This document shows, in pieces, positions 10,817 through 22,201 of a stretch of 64,000 bases of DNA (the first letter of the stretch is position 1; each line of letters begins with the position of its first letter). The DNA comes from Phragmites australis. Lineage: Eukaryota > Streptophyta > Magnoliopsida > Poales > Poaceae. A program made the position numbers and the translations under genes. Location of the stretch: the NCBI RefSeq assembly GCF_958298935.1, contig NC_084929.1:8184001-8248000 (forward strand), given 5' to 3'. The notes beneath the pieces were generated by a model, which ran no database searches, was not told the origin of the DNA, and saw only the letters and a list, made by a program, of their open reading frames with translations.

Positions 10817-12837
10817 AGGATGATACAAGGCATATCAGTATCGGTTCAAAAACAACAACAGTACTAGTTCAAAAAAAACCAATAGTGCCAGGTCTGGAAC
10901 CGGTACTAAAACTCTTTTCACTGTCGGTTTGTGGCTCCAACAGATAGTGAAAAGGCTTCGGGAGCCAAAAAATAAACGAGTCGGCTCGAGAGAGCCGGCT
11001 TAGCTGCTGCTCCTGTCACCGCGGTGCTCCCACCGTCGTGGCCGCGGCCGCATGCTCAAATCGATCGACCTCATCCATACAAACACATCTCACAATAAAA
11101 TCGACTTATTTTATCCATACAACACATCTCACAATCAAATTCAATACAACAACGTATACAACAAGGAACCTTTTTAGGAGGACTCTCATATCTGACTATC
11201 CAAGATACACGATTACATTACAAGCACTCACGAATTCGCAAGGGAACTACCGCAACCGGACCTTAGAACAACTAAACTGCGACGGCAAGAGTAGCCAAAT
11301 CACCAAGCACTCAGCCAGGGCTGCTACCTCCAGATCGCCTCGATCCTCTCCTGTACCCATATCCTATACACCGATTCCATCCTACATGAACGCAAACAAA
11401 ATACCGCCGAAGATCAGCACCAGATCCGCAAGGACGTGACAAGACTCAAATAAAGACGAAGGCAAACCCTCCCGCACAAAAAATCTGCTGAAATGGGGGA
11501 AACGGCGACGCATCGATCGATGGATTCCTAGACCTCCTCGGTGGTGGGGAAGAAGGGGTCCTTTTGATGAGCCAATGGCTCCTTCAGATACGATCAATAC
11601 TATTAATATTTCTCAAATTATACAAGGTCTAATTACAAGAGCACGTGCATAACAATTAAACCACCAGGTAAACTCGTTCCTTGCTGTTCATGTTTCCTTG
11701 ATAGATTACTATTAAATTCTTATGATATTTTATTGCTTAGAAACGTGAGAGAAGCACCAAACCCTTACCGGACGTCATCCCTCTAAGGCCAAGTCTACTC
11801 GGACTCGATGCTGACCTCTAGTCATGGTCGTGGTCGAGTTGTAGGATATCACATCAGTAAAATGGGCATAACACTCTCATACGAAGTTCGTTTTAGGCAA
11901 TCTTTGACATTCTGGAAAGCTTATGATGAGCCCTTTCTAATGGATATGAGCCTGACCAAATATTCCTTATAGTTTAATCAGAGTCAAAAAAATAAGGTGG
12001 TGTGCTACCGTTTTGGACCTAGTTGGGTCTTGTAATCGTGTTGGGGTCGGAGTTCAGGTTGTGTACGCCTCTTTCTATGGCTGCACAACCCTAGGTCGAC
12101 CTCCTGACATCCCCCCTATATAAACATAGTAGCCATCGTATATATTGTTGCTCGTTGTCTATAGGATTTTTACTGGAACACTCTGATGCGGATGGATCGT
12201 AGTTTGACTTCAACCTTACATCTTTTTGCCCAGTAGTGGGGGTACACAGTACTTGGTCCTCAATGCAGGAAGGTCCGTGAAGGAAAGTACCAGTCAAACC
12301 TTTAAGTTTTAGTGTGATAGTAACAATTTCATTATTTACAGAAATCCAATGGAACTTCCGTTTGAAGCAACAGCTAGTATGCTTATTTATGCCCTAAATC
12401 ATTTTGATGCAATATCTGGAGTTAAAATTTTAGATATCAACTATGCATGTAATGGTATTTGATATAATTTTAGAAATGCCCGTAGTTTGAATTAATGTAT
12501 TAAGTGTTTATCGTGACTAAAACATTAGAACAATGGATGATGTGCATGTGATGCATTTTGGATTGTGCAATTGTTTTGCTACCGAGATCTTTCAGTGCTA
12601 TTTTAGAACCGACACTGATAATCAGTATCAGTGCCAGTTCCTAAGGGAACCGGCACTGATAATTCATTATCATTGCCTGTTTGTGGATGGAACCGGCACT
12701 GATAGTGATTTCCAGTCTCGGTTCTGTACCAGACACCGATAGTCACTGACTATCAATGCCGAGTAATCAGTGTTGGTTCAAAACCCGTCATTGATAACGA
12801 TTTTGAACTGACACTGATGAGGTATTTTGTAGTAGCG
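10817..12837. mobile_element. decayed CACTA element interrupted by a gypsy LTR fragment
   Basis: The right end (12600-12837) has subterminal repeats of the ATCAGTGCCGGTTC type and finishes TATTTTGTAGTAGCG, a one-base departure from a CACTA terminus. The left end at 10817-10960 (ATCAGTATCGGTTCAAA, AACCGGTACTAAAAC, CACTGTCGGTTTG) aligns with the same family but its CACTA is eroded. Reverse-complemented, the right end matches the left end of the element at 14014 for over 100 bases, so both belong to one family. A gypsy LTR fragment sits inside. Confidence 0.65.
11565..12310 (+). repeat. truncated gypsy LTR related to the G1 LTR
   Basis: It begins TGATGAGCC like the G1 LTR. It encodes a similar pol tail (LITRARA, a stop, then QLNHQVNSFL at about 11625-11685). 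It continues with the ACTCTCATACGAAGTTCGTTTT block that G1 has as the matching GACTCCGTTTTCGACGTT region, and has a TATA box (CTATATAAAC, 12115-12124). No inverted TCATCA end is found, so the right boundary is uncertain. Confidence 0.65.
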
Positions 12838-14013
12838 TCACTCCTAGCTCTATCTCTCCTCGGAACAGCTACCATGTAAGCACTTATTGTAGCAACTAAT
12901 GCAACACCTCGCATGACAAGCTCACGACGCCTACGAGCCAACGAATCCATCTACGGAACTAAATATAACTGAATCAGACACGAGATCCCACAAGTGATGG
13001 TGCACATCATATGAACTTGTAAATTGAAAAATGTAGCATCTATTCGAGTTCCTGCCACTGTTGCCCCATCATAAGGATGCTACATCCAGTGGTAGGCCAT
13101 CATTGAACATCGAGCTTATGCTCAGAAAATTTGTAAGTGCTCATAGCACTATGGTTACAAGTCCTATCAGGAATTTAACACGGGCATCACATTTCTTCAA
13201 TAGGTAGGGATCAACAAACATAAAAACAAGGAGATAAACAAAAATATCTTAACCCTAACCATAATTGGATTATTTGCTATGAACCACAGGGCCATGGTGC
13301 TATTGCATGCCAGAACGTGCAAGGTAAGGGCGTTACCTCGCCAGGAGGGAAGGGAAAGGAGTGGTGCTCGCCTGATGAGGTAGGGGAGTAGTCACCAGAG
13401 GGTATGAGGAGGCCTCCTCACCTCCTTCTCTATGAAGATCAAGAGGGGATGAGTGTCTGCCTACCGCCACCAGATCCTGACCCGAAACCTCGATTAAAGA
13501 GGTAGTGGTTCAGTCAACAAATGGTAAGAGATCTCCTCACCTCCTTCTCCATGCATATCTGGATGGAACAAAAGGGATCCGTGCCCACCTCATTGGAGGA
13601 AGATGCAGAAGCCTAGCCACATGAAATCAAGAGGGGAGAGGGGAGAGGAGAGAAGGAGAGAAGAGGAGGACTGGACGAGAGGAGAGTGGAGGCAAGTGAG
13701 GCAGTGGAGAAGAGGAGTGGTAACCCTAGCGGTACACGAGAGAAATGGCACCAGGGCGAAGTCAAATGCAAAGTAAAGATAAGGCCTGACAAGTGAGTTC
13801 GCTTGCATTGTGTGGTGCAATGCAATTGCATCTGCCAGACATGGCCTAGGAGTGATACCAGATTTTCCCATCACTCCTAGGCCAGGATGAGTGCATATAT
13901 TTGCACCCTCCAAGTTAGGCTAGAACAATGGATGCAGGACACCAAACACTCTTTGTTTAGAGATTATATGCATCCACCAAGTCAGCGTGATCCAAATCCG
14001 GGGAACCAATCAC
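12838..14013. other. unassigned between two CACTA elements
   Basis: Includes GAGGAGGCCTCCTCACCTCC-like sequence and a purine-rich stretch (13620-13700). Such G/C-rich text is common in CACTA interiors, but I see no transposase frame and no gene. Confidence 0.35.
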
Positions 14014-14883
14014 CACTACACCAAAACACCTCATCAGTGCCGGTTCAAAATCGTCATCAATGAAGGGTTTTGAACCGACACTGATTACTCGGCACTGATA
14101 GTCATTGACTATCAGTGTCAGGTATGGAACCGACACTGAAAATTACTGATAGTCGGTCTTGATTCAACATTTTTCGGGTCAAAAAAATTTCAGTTTTTTT
14201 TTTGCAAACAGAGACATCCAACCAGAGGCTGCCCACACGACCACGCCTAATATTCGCAAAGTCACGTAATATTCGCTCGCATACGGCAACACAGACTCGA
14301 ACTCAAGACCTCACAGCCTATGCGTATGTATGACCCCATTAACCATCTCAGCTATCGTCTGTTCGTGAGTATAGTAGCAAAATAAATTCTTTTGACATCT
14401 TCTGACCGAACATTTAAATAGCTATTTGGATATCTAAGTGATCTCAAATAAATAATTGATAACTACAAAGTTGTAGATCTCGTCGAGAGCTACAATTTCA
14501 TATAAAGTTTTTTCTATCCGACTTCGTGTGAAAAAGTTATGAATTTTTTAATATGAGCTGTCACCGACAACTGCTACAACTTTATTATAATTATTTAGGC
14601 ATTTAAATGACCTCAAATTAAAAAGTTTTCAACTACAAAGCTCTATATCTCATCGAGAGCTATAATTTTCATATAAAGTTTTTTCGCATCCGTCTTCGTG
14701 TGAAAAAGTTATAAATTTTTTAAGATAAACTGTGACAGTAACAATATATCAGTGCCGGTTCTTACCTTCTCAGCTGTTTTTCGTGCGCGGGAGTTTAAGA
14801 ACTGACGCTGATAAATCTTTAGTTCCGATTACTATCGAACCGGCGCTAATAGGGTACTACATATGTGGTGTTCTATAGTAGTG
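14014..14883. mobile_element. complete non-autonomous CACTA element, 870 bp
   Basis: Starts CACTACACCAAAACACC and ends GGTGTTCTATAGTAGTG, an imperfect terminal inverted repeat. Subterminal repeats are CATCAGTGCCGGTTC and CACTGATAGTC. No transposase is present. The core from about 14260 to 14720 aligns with 6730-7080 of the other complete CACTA although the subterminal repeats differ. The flanks CAC/CAT match in two of three bases. Confidence 0.88.
14291..14356 (-). other. tRNA-like segment (A and B box remnants) in CACTA core
   Basis: On the minus strand ATAGCTGAGATGGTTAATGG agrees closely with an A box (TRGCNNAGYNGG), and GAGTTCGAGTCTGTG 45 bases on agrees with a B box. It aligns with the segment at 6791-6856. 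No full cloverleaf or CCA-type acceptor is seen. Confidence 0.55.
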
Positions 14884-15837
14884 CATACCCGTAGTTTCTC
14901 TCTCTCCTGGTTTGAACTAATTCTTTTTAAATTTTCTTTCCTCAGTTTGGACAAAACCAAACCCTGAGTGAACAACTTATGGTGGTGAAATTTTTTTAAT
15001 ACTCAATTGAGAACCTAACCGTAATTAAACATGAAACAGAAAAATGGAGCAGTTAATTTTTTTTTCTCCTATAACCAGAGAAAAGAATATTTCTATATAC
15101 ATAATATAAATTTATGTTTAATAACTAAAGGACGTGCCTTGGATTTAGTCAGCAACGACTCTTTACAACGCCATTCAACTTCAACAGGCAGTTATCCAGC
15201 GCTTTCTGCAGCGAGGATGGGACAGATCTGTCACAAGAAGAAAAATTATGGTGGCTAAACTTGGTTGACAATTGACATTTGACGCCTTCACATCAATCCT
15301 AATTGAATTTGAAGTTCAATGCACTTATTCGTTGAAATGTATTCCAAGTCAAGGGCTGCTTAATTTAAGTGCGATATATCCCTTAAATATTTTTGGAAGT
15401 CTTTGTGTTTATTTTCTTATAAGGGAAGTATATATTGCTTTTGTTATGCTCATATGCAGCTGCTATGAATCTTCTTTGAAAACACCAGAAATGTTTTCCT
15501 GTCTCAAGCCCATTATGGCAGCTCCCACATCAGCACCGAAAACAGTCCATCTCTATCGTTAAAAAGAAATTTTAGCTTGGGTAGAAAAAGGATAACGCTA
15601 GTTGCTGACTCAAATATATGTTTCAGTACGAACTTTCGGACAAATTAAGTTTACCGGTTCAACTGAGATGATAGATTGTCAAGACTCAAGACCTTCAGCA
15701 AAGAAAAACGTTAAGACTTGAGACGCACTGCTTCAAATTTGTAGTAGTAAACTAGTAGTTAATTCTGTAGTTGTGTGAAAATACCGGGTCACAACTCACA
15801 AGTAGCATATACATATCTATGCTAGGATCTCATATTA
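14884..15837. other. unassigned, no gene seen
   Basis: A/T-rich sequence with short chance frames only. The frame at 15272-15562 has no recognisable domain. Confidence 0.35.
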
Positions 15838-16066
15838 CTCCCTCCGATTAAAATAAAAATCGGTTTGGACATGAAAAAATCATAGAGACATAACTTGGAC
15901 AGCTAATTTCTATTTTGATATGTTTATATTATATATCAAAATTATAATATTATTATACTAATTTTTATTTGCAGGAGCAAGTAAGTAAGTCTGTGGATAG
16001 GTACTTGTATATGGTGTGTATGTTTTTGAAAAATTCATACTTCACGCTAAGTCAAATTATAAGTAT
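15838..16066. mobile_element. Stowaway-like MITE, left end only
   Basis: TA followed by CTCCCTCCGATTAAAATAAA and AATCGGTTTGGACATG is the usual start of Tc1/mariner-type Stowaway MITEs in grasses. The AATTCATACTTCACGCTAAGTCAAATTA block near 16032 also fits. The opposite GGAGGGAG end is absent, so it is truncated, perhaps by the next element. Confidence 0.55.
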
Positions 16067-16069
16067 GTT

Positions 16070-16593
16070 TAATAGAAAATTACAAATACACCCTACAAGT
16101 CACCTCTAGTTACAAATATCTCCATACAAGTTTAATTGTTGCATGTACCACCCCATATGTTTAACCCCGGTGCAAAATACACCCTGAGGATGCTTAGACT
16201 ATGTTGTGTCAGCATATTCTTCCATGATTTGACCTGGTGTGCTGCACGTAGATTGCCAAAGTGTAAAGGAGGTAATATTGTGGATATTAATTGTGCATTG
16301 AAGCCCAACAAATCATCTATTTCATCTCGGTTCACTCCACGAACTAGACTCAATGTGAAGTCCGGTTGACCCTAATATGATGTTAAACACTTTTTCATCC
16401 CCCTTACTTCATATATTGTACACATACGTACAACATTTAAGGTCACAGCACCACAAATATGTTGATATGAGATCGAGTTAGAACTTTTATTGGAGGATTA
16501 AACTTGTCGGTGGTAAAATATAACTATTTTATTTGCAGAGGAGTATTTGCAACTTCAGATGACTTGTAGGGGGTATTCACAATTTCACCCTTT
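16070..16593. mobile_element. small DNA element with about 48-bp terminal inverted repeats
   Basis: The left end (ATTACAAATACACCCTACAA and onward) pairs with the inverted right end (16540-16593), which contains CTTGTAGGGGGTATTCACAA. By eye roughly 75-80% of 48 bases match. The interior has no transposase. The target duplication was not resolved, so the superfamily is open. Confidence 0.6.
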
Positions 16594-17324
16594 TAACACA
16601 TAGAAGTTATACAACTAGACTTATGTTTCAATGTGCTTTCACACTATATAATCTTTTAAGCCATAAATGATACATTTTGTGAGAAAACAATAGTAAAGTC
16701 TAATTTTGAAGACCAAATAAAAATAAAATACACACTTCCTATATTTGTTCATGTAAGGCAGCTCATCATAGATTATTCAAGTAACATTGTGGCATATCAG
16801 AACGTGACAAATTTGTGATCTGGGTGCTGCAACTTCTCCCCAGTTGAAATCGCAAGGAAACAAGTATAATTAATTCAGTTAGGCAGCATGGTATTGAAGT
16901 AATCAGAGAGCTACCTATCTAGCTGAAATGTAAATTATGTACAAATGTTGCATACAACCAGGGAGCTAGCTATATATCGAGCTGGCGGGCAGCAGCTGCT
17001 TAATGACATAAAAAATGTTGGCTGACAAGAAAAACTGAGATTATCGTTATCAAGACAGTAGAAAAAAGAAATTCGAGCAAGAGCCACCGAATTGATAGAG
17101 ACTTGGACGAGGGAGCGATCCCGACCTCGGGCGGGCATGGATACATTCCCTGTGAAAACCATATGGATCAGGCTGCGAAATACCGTGGAATGGACTAACC
17201 AAATGGTCTGGTAGGGGGCATGCCCTGTGGGTTTCCACCCCTGGGAAAAGGTCAGGATCTCGGCAGGGTCAGGGCCTCCCAAACCAAGCCGATATACCCA
17301 CGCTTGTTAGCAATATTTTTGGCA
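16594..17324. other. unassigned, no gene seen
   Basis: A minus-strand frame at 16935-17282 (115 residues) has no recognisable domain and I do not call it a gene. Confidence 0.35.
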
Positions 17325-17334
17325 GCGGTAAGTA

Positions 17335-17504
17335 GCAAGAAAATTCTATGAGACCTTTTACAAAAAACTCTTACAAGACTCTGATCCATACCGTCCTTTT
17401 CTGATACAACGTCTTGTACGTGTAACTGAGAGGAATGAAAGGGATACGTGGCATACACAAAAGAGGGTCTTCCTATAAGATCGGGTCTCATACAATTTCC
17501 TTCC
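17335..17504. mobile_element. 170-bp MITE with perfect 10-bp target duplication
   Basis: GCGGTAAGTA occurs immediately left (17325-17334) and right (17505-17514). The ends are inverted: AAGAAAATTCTATGAGACC on the left, GGTCTCATACAATTTCCTTC on the right. A 9-10 bp duplication points to the Mutator-like group. It has a relative at 18146-18290. Confidence 0.8.
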
Positions 17505-17514
17505 GCGGTAAGTA

Positions 17515-18145
17515 GAGCTTGAAAATGAATGATCAAAGGTTACATAAAAGAGGTGGCACTTTTTATGCGATTAAAAAGGTGGCTATATCCATGTTCCAGC
17601 ACTTGCAACTCCTAATAGCAAAGCTCCGTCTTGTATGGGAAAGGACAAGTTGTTATTGTGGTAATTAAAACATTGAAGCTTCCTTTTTTTCAATCAATGA
17701 TTGAAATGTGTTTTGTGTCCTTTCATTTGTAATATTTACATGTTCAAAGTGCCCAAGTGTGATAACATTAATTCATATGCGCCACCCCTGAAAAGAAAAA
17801 GAAACAGAGTAGAGTATGTTAAAAGCTCAGACTCACAAAAGACCAACCATGGATGAGTGGTGATGGACTAGCACGTGGGCCGAACGAAGGCCACGAAATG
17901 TTAAAGAAGGCGCACTCACAGCTCGTCTCGGCCCATGTAACTGGGTTCAAATCTATCTTGTGTCACACAAGTAGCCTGGTATTCCAAATCCACTGGTCTG
18001 CCATGTTGGACCGAACTTTGTATGAGACCGATTTTGCTTGGGTTTCTAATGCCAATGGAAGGCAATCGGAGAAACAGGCCCGAGTCTGAACCCAGCCGAT
18101 TTCGTCCTGCCAGAAACTGTAAAAAGCCCAAAACAAGCGAATTCT
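17515..18145. other. unassigned between two related MITEs
   Basis: No gene or repeat recognised. Confidence 0.35.
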
Positions 18146-18290
18146 GGAAGAAAATTATACGAGACCCGGTCTCACAGAAAGACTTTCTCTTGTGTATATC
18201 ATGTGTTTCTCTCTATCATCTTAGTTGTACATGTCAGTCTTTGGAATAAGAAAAGACGGCATGGATCAGGATCTCGTAGAATTTTCTTCC
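18146..18290. mobile_element. 145-bp MITE, relative of the 17335 element in inverted orientation
   Basis: Starts GGAAGAAAATTATACGAGAC and ends with the inverted form CTCGTAGAATTTTCTTCC. Reverse-complemented it aligns along most of its length with 17335-17504 (CTGATCCATGCCGTC against CTGATCCATACCGTC). The flanks AATTCT and AAATTCT hint at, but do not prove, a target duplication. Confidence 0.75.
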
Positions 18291-18799
18291 AAATTCTTAC
18301 CCAGAGAAGAATCCTTCAATTCGTATTCAGGAAACAACACCTACGTGCCTGTTTGTCACTTTGCCAATTCGATGGATGCCTTGTTGAAACATACTGTTGA
18401 GCAATCATCGATGGCATGTGAGGCAGCTAACCGTACCCTAATCTATCTAACCGCCTTCGTCGGACAGACACTGACAAACAGCAAGAAACAGCCGATATCG
18501 ACACCGATGCATGCATAGATCGAGAGGGAACTGATCGATCATCTAAGGCGTGAAGAAGCTACTTATAGCTAGCTTAACCTACCAATGACACGAAAAATAA
18601 TGCGACCACTCTGCTATATTAACTGAGCTGCCAACCGTCCATACCGCTAGCTTAATATTGCAGTCAAATAAGACCACCTTGGAATATCTTCATTATTTTT
18701 TCGACCGCCTTGGAATATCCTGTGATACACTTAACTATATATACTTCATTTTTCAAAAGTATAATGACCTTTGTGCGGCAAGTGTTATAAACGAAATAA
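18291..18799. other. unassigned, no gene seen
   Basis: A 97-residue plus-strand frame (18225-18518) begins inside the MITE and has no recognisable domain; not called. Confidence 0.35.
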
Positions 18800-19139
18800 C
18801 ACTATTACAGAAAATATCATCACCACTGGTTTAAAATTGACGTCACTGCTAATTATTAAACCAGCAGTGATAATAAGTATTACTACCGGTTCAAGCCTTT
18901 AACCAGCAGTGTTAATTCAATGATAACTGTTGATTCTAGTCTTGAACTACCAGTGATAATCCAACGATCACTGCCTAGAATCGGCAGTGATAATCTATCC
19001 ACGTATGCAAAAATACTCTACTATAAACTCTTCAGGATAGGGATCAAACTAGATTGAAACCCAATACCGAAATGATCGAGATAGAGTATTTTATATGGTA
19101 AAATATCCATTTTACATCTTGCGGTATCCGAGTGACAAT

Positions 19140-19355
19140 AGTTGCATCTAAATGAATGGCGAAAACATAATTATATTGAAAAAAAAAGTATTTTCTGCCA
19201 CTCATTTAGATGTGCTTATTACCACAATGTAACTTGAATGAATGCCAATATCTAAATTTACATTCGCAATAATAATAGTAAGCCTAAAAGAATGGTAAAA
19301 ACACAATCATCTTTAACACATTTGTGTTTTTTGCTATTCCTATAGATCTACCTAT
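19140..19355. repeat. imperfect inverted repeats in the CACTA left arm
   Basis: GCATCTAAATGAATGGCGAA pairs with TTCTGCCACTCATTTAGATG. Further on, AGAATGGTAAAAACACAA pairs with TTTGTGTTTTTTGCTATTCC. These could fold into two hairpins or be a small MITE; the termini are not clear. Confidence 0.45.
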
Positions 19356-19534
19356 TGTCTTAATCTTTAACGCTCACACAATATTCTCTTTGGAGATGGG
19401 GAGATGAGGAGACGAGGAGAGGATATGAGGAGATGTGGAGTTGGCTCGGAAGGCGGCGAGGTGGCGATGGGCTTGGCGAGAATGGTGATGGGCTTGGGGC
19501 CACAGAAACGAGGGCGGCGGCCGCGAGTACCAAA

Positions 19535-19889
19535 TTTAGTCTTTGTCCTCGAGCGGTATGACCGTCTAGCTCACGATCTGACTGTGAGAGGCCTCCAGTG
19601 CTAAATACTCTCTAGCCTATTAGCGGTCTAACCGCCATAATCATAGTCGAACCGCTACTATACTGCAGTCTGACCAGGCTTAGCCACGGTCTAACTGCCA
19701 GAGTACAGAGAGGTCCAATGACTTTTCGTTCATGATGTTCAAGAAATCTGACAAATTCTGTATTTTGCATTTATGGAAAAATCATCTCCACCTCAAATCA
19801 ATCCAAGATTGTGACAATGGATCACCATCACCCTCTCCCTTGAGTTTTGCCGAATCTCAAGACAAGATTCTTTTTTAGGGAGGGAGGAT
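19535..19889 (+). other. tail of a gypsy internal region with polypurine tract
   Basis: Contains GCGGTCTAACCGC-type palindromes (19551-19700), then text resembling the frequent Tekay pol tail (GAATCTCAAGACAAGATTC), then the purine tract TTAGGGAGGGAGGAT directly before the LTR start at 19890. This makes the 19890 LTR formally a 3' LTR although internal sequence also follows it. Confidence 0.55.
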
Positions 19890-20277
19890 TGTCACACCCC
19901 AAAACTCTAATTTAGTCATCAAGCATGCATATGCCTCGTGATGTCATTATTCATGTTTTTGGTTTTTGTTTTAAGTTTTAAAAATGTTTCAAAAAAATGT
20001 TATGTCGTTAATCAATGCGAGTTCCCACCATGTACTTATGAGTGGAAATCGTTTTGAAATAGTTTAGATAGCTCAAAACCATTTAGGAAAGAAAAGAAAA
20101 AAGTTGAAAGAAACGGGGAAAAGAAAGAAAACTTTTAGCACGTGGGCCTAGCCCACGGTCTAACTGGGCCTCCTGTGGTCAGACCTCCAAAGCGCAGAGG
20201 CTCCACTTAAAACCATCGATCAACTCTCACTCGTTCTCTCTTGTTCATTCACTCTCTCACTCCCTCCCCCTCACCAA

Positions 20278-20280
<3 letters not shown>

Positions 20281-20331
<51 letters not shown>

Positions 20332-20348
20332 GGAGGGAGGGAGGGAGA
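20281..20348 (+). repeat. (GA)n followed by (GGGA)n microsatellite
   Basis: A 43-base GA run (20281-20323) precedes several GGGA units. Frames crossing it on either strand are low-complexity artefacts. Confidence 0.97.
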
Positions 20349-20795
20349 GGATCATCTCGACCATCTCGACAACCGGAGATTGACGTAGAGGACTTCCCCG
20401 AGCTCCCCGAAGGCTTTCTCGATCTCTTTCCCACTGTCTTCTTCGACGGAGACACTTCCACGTGACTTCTTCCACCTCAAGGCCAAACCCAAACCCACCC
20501 TGGAGCCCGATCTTCGAATTAAAGCTTCCCCGGAGTTGACCAACCCCTTAGAAAGCTTCCTCGCACCAAGATGAGACTTCCCCTACTATTTTCCCGTCAT
20601 TTTTGAGCTCCAACCCTAGCCATGGACTTCATCAATGGGGTCCTCAAATTTGGCCCCATGCATGTTACCCAAGACACCCAAGAAACACTTTCCTAGTCTT
20701 GTAGAGTGTTTTTGTACCCTTCATGGTCGAAGGCATCACTAGAGCCTTCACCGGCGACCTCGCTGAGCTGTTGTCGGCCAGGCCTTTACCGGCAA

Positions 20796-22073
20796 TGTCG
20801 GTGACATGGGAACCAGGGGTCCCCGAGTCCCGAGGCCAGGACAGCAGAGTGCCACGTGGTGCCCTCCCTCGGGGGTTATCTCCTCGAGGTCCGAGAAGAC
20901 CAAGTCCCGGGAGAGAGTGCTTGGAGCCATGCACAGTGGTCCCCGAGTATCCGAGTTCTCCGATGACCCGAGAAGACCAAGTCCCGGGAGAGGGCGCTCG
21001 GGGCCATGCACAGTGGTCCCTAAGTACCTGAGTTCCCCGATGACCCGAGAACACCAAGTTCCGGGAGAGGGTGCTCGGAGCCGTGAACAGTGGTCCTCGA
21101 GCACCCGAGTTCCCCGAGGACCAAGAGAGGGCATTTCCAGGAGAGAGTGCTCGGGGCTGTGAACAGTAGTCCCCGAGCACTCACAGTTCCCTGAGGGCCT
21201 GAGAAGTCCTTCGCCGGTGGTCCCCACAGGGGCTCAGCAGTGAGGTGTCAACTGGTGAGAGGCCCGATGCTGTATTTAAGAGGGCGCGTGGCCTGTCACT
21301 TCCAACCACTCCCCCCACGCTTGTTGTCAGTCCCTGCCACGGTCTGGCAGGAAGGCGTGGGGACATTTAATGCGCGGGTCCCATCACACGTCATCCGGCG
21401 CACCTCGGGATAACGTCACAGGGCTCGAGGCGCAACGCCTGCTGCCCTGCTGTGTTAGGCTCACTCTGACCGGGCGGGCACACGGGGCTGTTCGGTGACT
21501 GCCCGGTGGGCCCTCCCCGCTGCACCCGCTGAAAAGCGGGATGATGACGATGAAGACCGGACAGGGGCACATTTTCAACTCTCCCCGTCACCTCAAGCTG
21601 CAGCCCATGATGGTTGCTTTCCATTTATGGCACCTTGGAACTTCCGCAAATCCTTTCTGAGCACGCTACCCGCCCCGACGGGTATAAAAGAGGGGCGGAC
21701 TCTCCGGAGAAGAGGAGGGATCTTTTAGGGACGAGTCTGGAGAACACACCGAACAAACTCGGATGACGACGACGGAAGAAGCACGAAGCTCTAGACTTAG
21801 ACAAACATTCTTGTAACACAGCAGATCCTCAAAGAGACATTCTCAGAGCATTTATAGCATACACACAGGAGTAGGGTATTACGCTCAGTACGGCCCGAAC
21901 CTGTCTAAAAATCCCCTGAGCATTTACTTCCTCCTGCATCCGATCATCCACTCCATCTGCATCTCATTTACTCCCATTAATTTCACGTACGAAGCGGACT
22001 CAGAATCATCCCCTCGGCCGAATCTCAAAGGGGGTCCCTCTGGATCCCCGCTTGAGGAGTTAACCCTCTGAGA
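20796..22073 (+). mobile_element. gypsy-type solo LTR, 1278 bp, with perfect target duplication
   Basis: Starts TGTCGGTGACATGGGAACC, a familiar grass LTR beginning, and ends CTCTGAGA, two changes from the expected CTCCGACA. GGCAA flanks both sides (20791-20795 and 22074-22078). A TATA box (TATAAAAG) lies at 21683-21690. There is no internal region, so an intact element was lost by LTR-LTR recombination. The host text before and after reads through cleanly as G2 LTR. Confidence 0.85.
20895..21160 (+). repeat. 77-bp tandem repeat in the solo LTR
   Basis: Starting points of CAAGTCCCGG-like units at 20901, 20978 and 21055 are 77 bases apart. A shortened, diverged unit follows at 21122. Each unit holds CCCGAGAAGACCAAG and the AGTGGTCCCCGAG block. 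Confidence 0.9.
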
Positions 22074-22201
22074 GGCAACCTCGCTAAGGCTTGTCTGAGG
22101 GCCAGGTTGTGACTTGGCCAGTCAAACTTCCAATCAAACTTCATAGTCAGGAGTTAGACTGCCATGGGTCCGGTCTGACCACCAGGTATACTCAGTACCG
22201 T

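Noticed and set aside
16935..18518. Candidate host exons (16935-17282 minus; 18225-18518 plus)
   Set aside because: No domains, one overlaps a MITE, and no consistent splice structure is visible.
20241..20543. Open frames on both strands across the GA microsatellite
   Set aside because: They translate a simple repeat into Glu/Arg or Ser/Leu runs; no protein signal.
20665..21227. Long frames up to 171 residues on both strands
   Set aside because: They cross the 77-bp tandem repeat of a solo LTR and carry no domain; GC-rich repeats stay open by chance.
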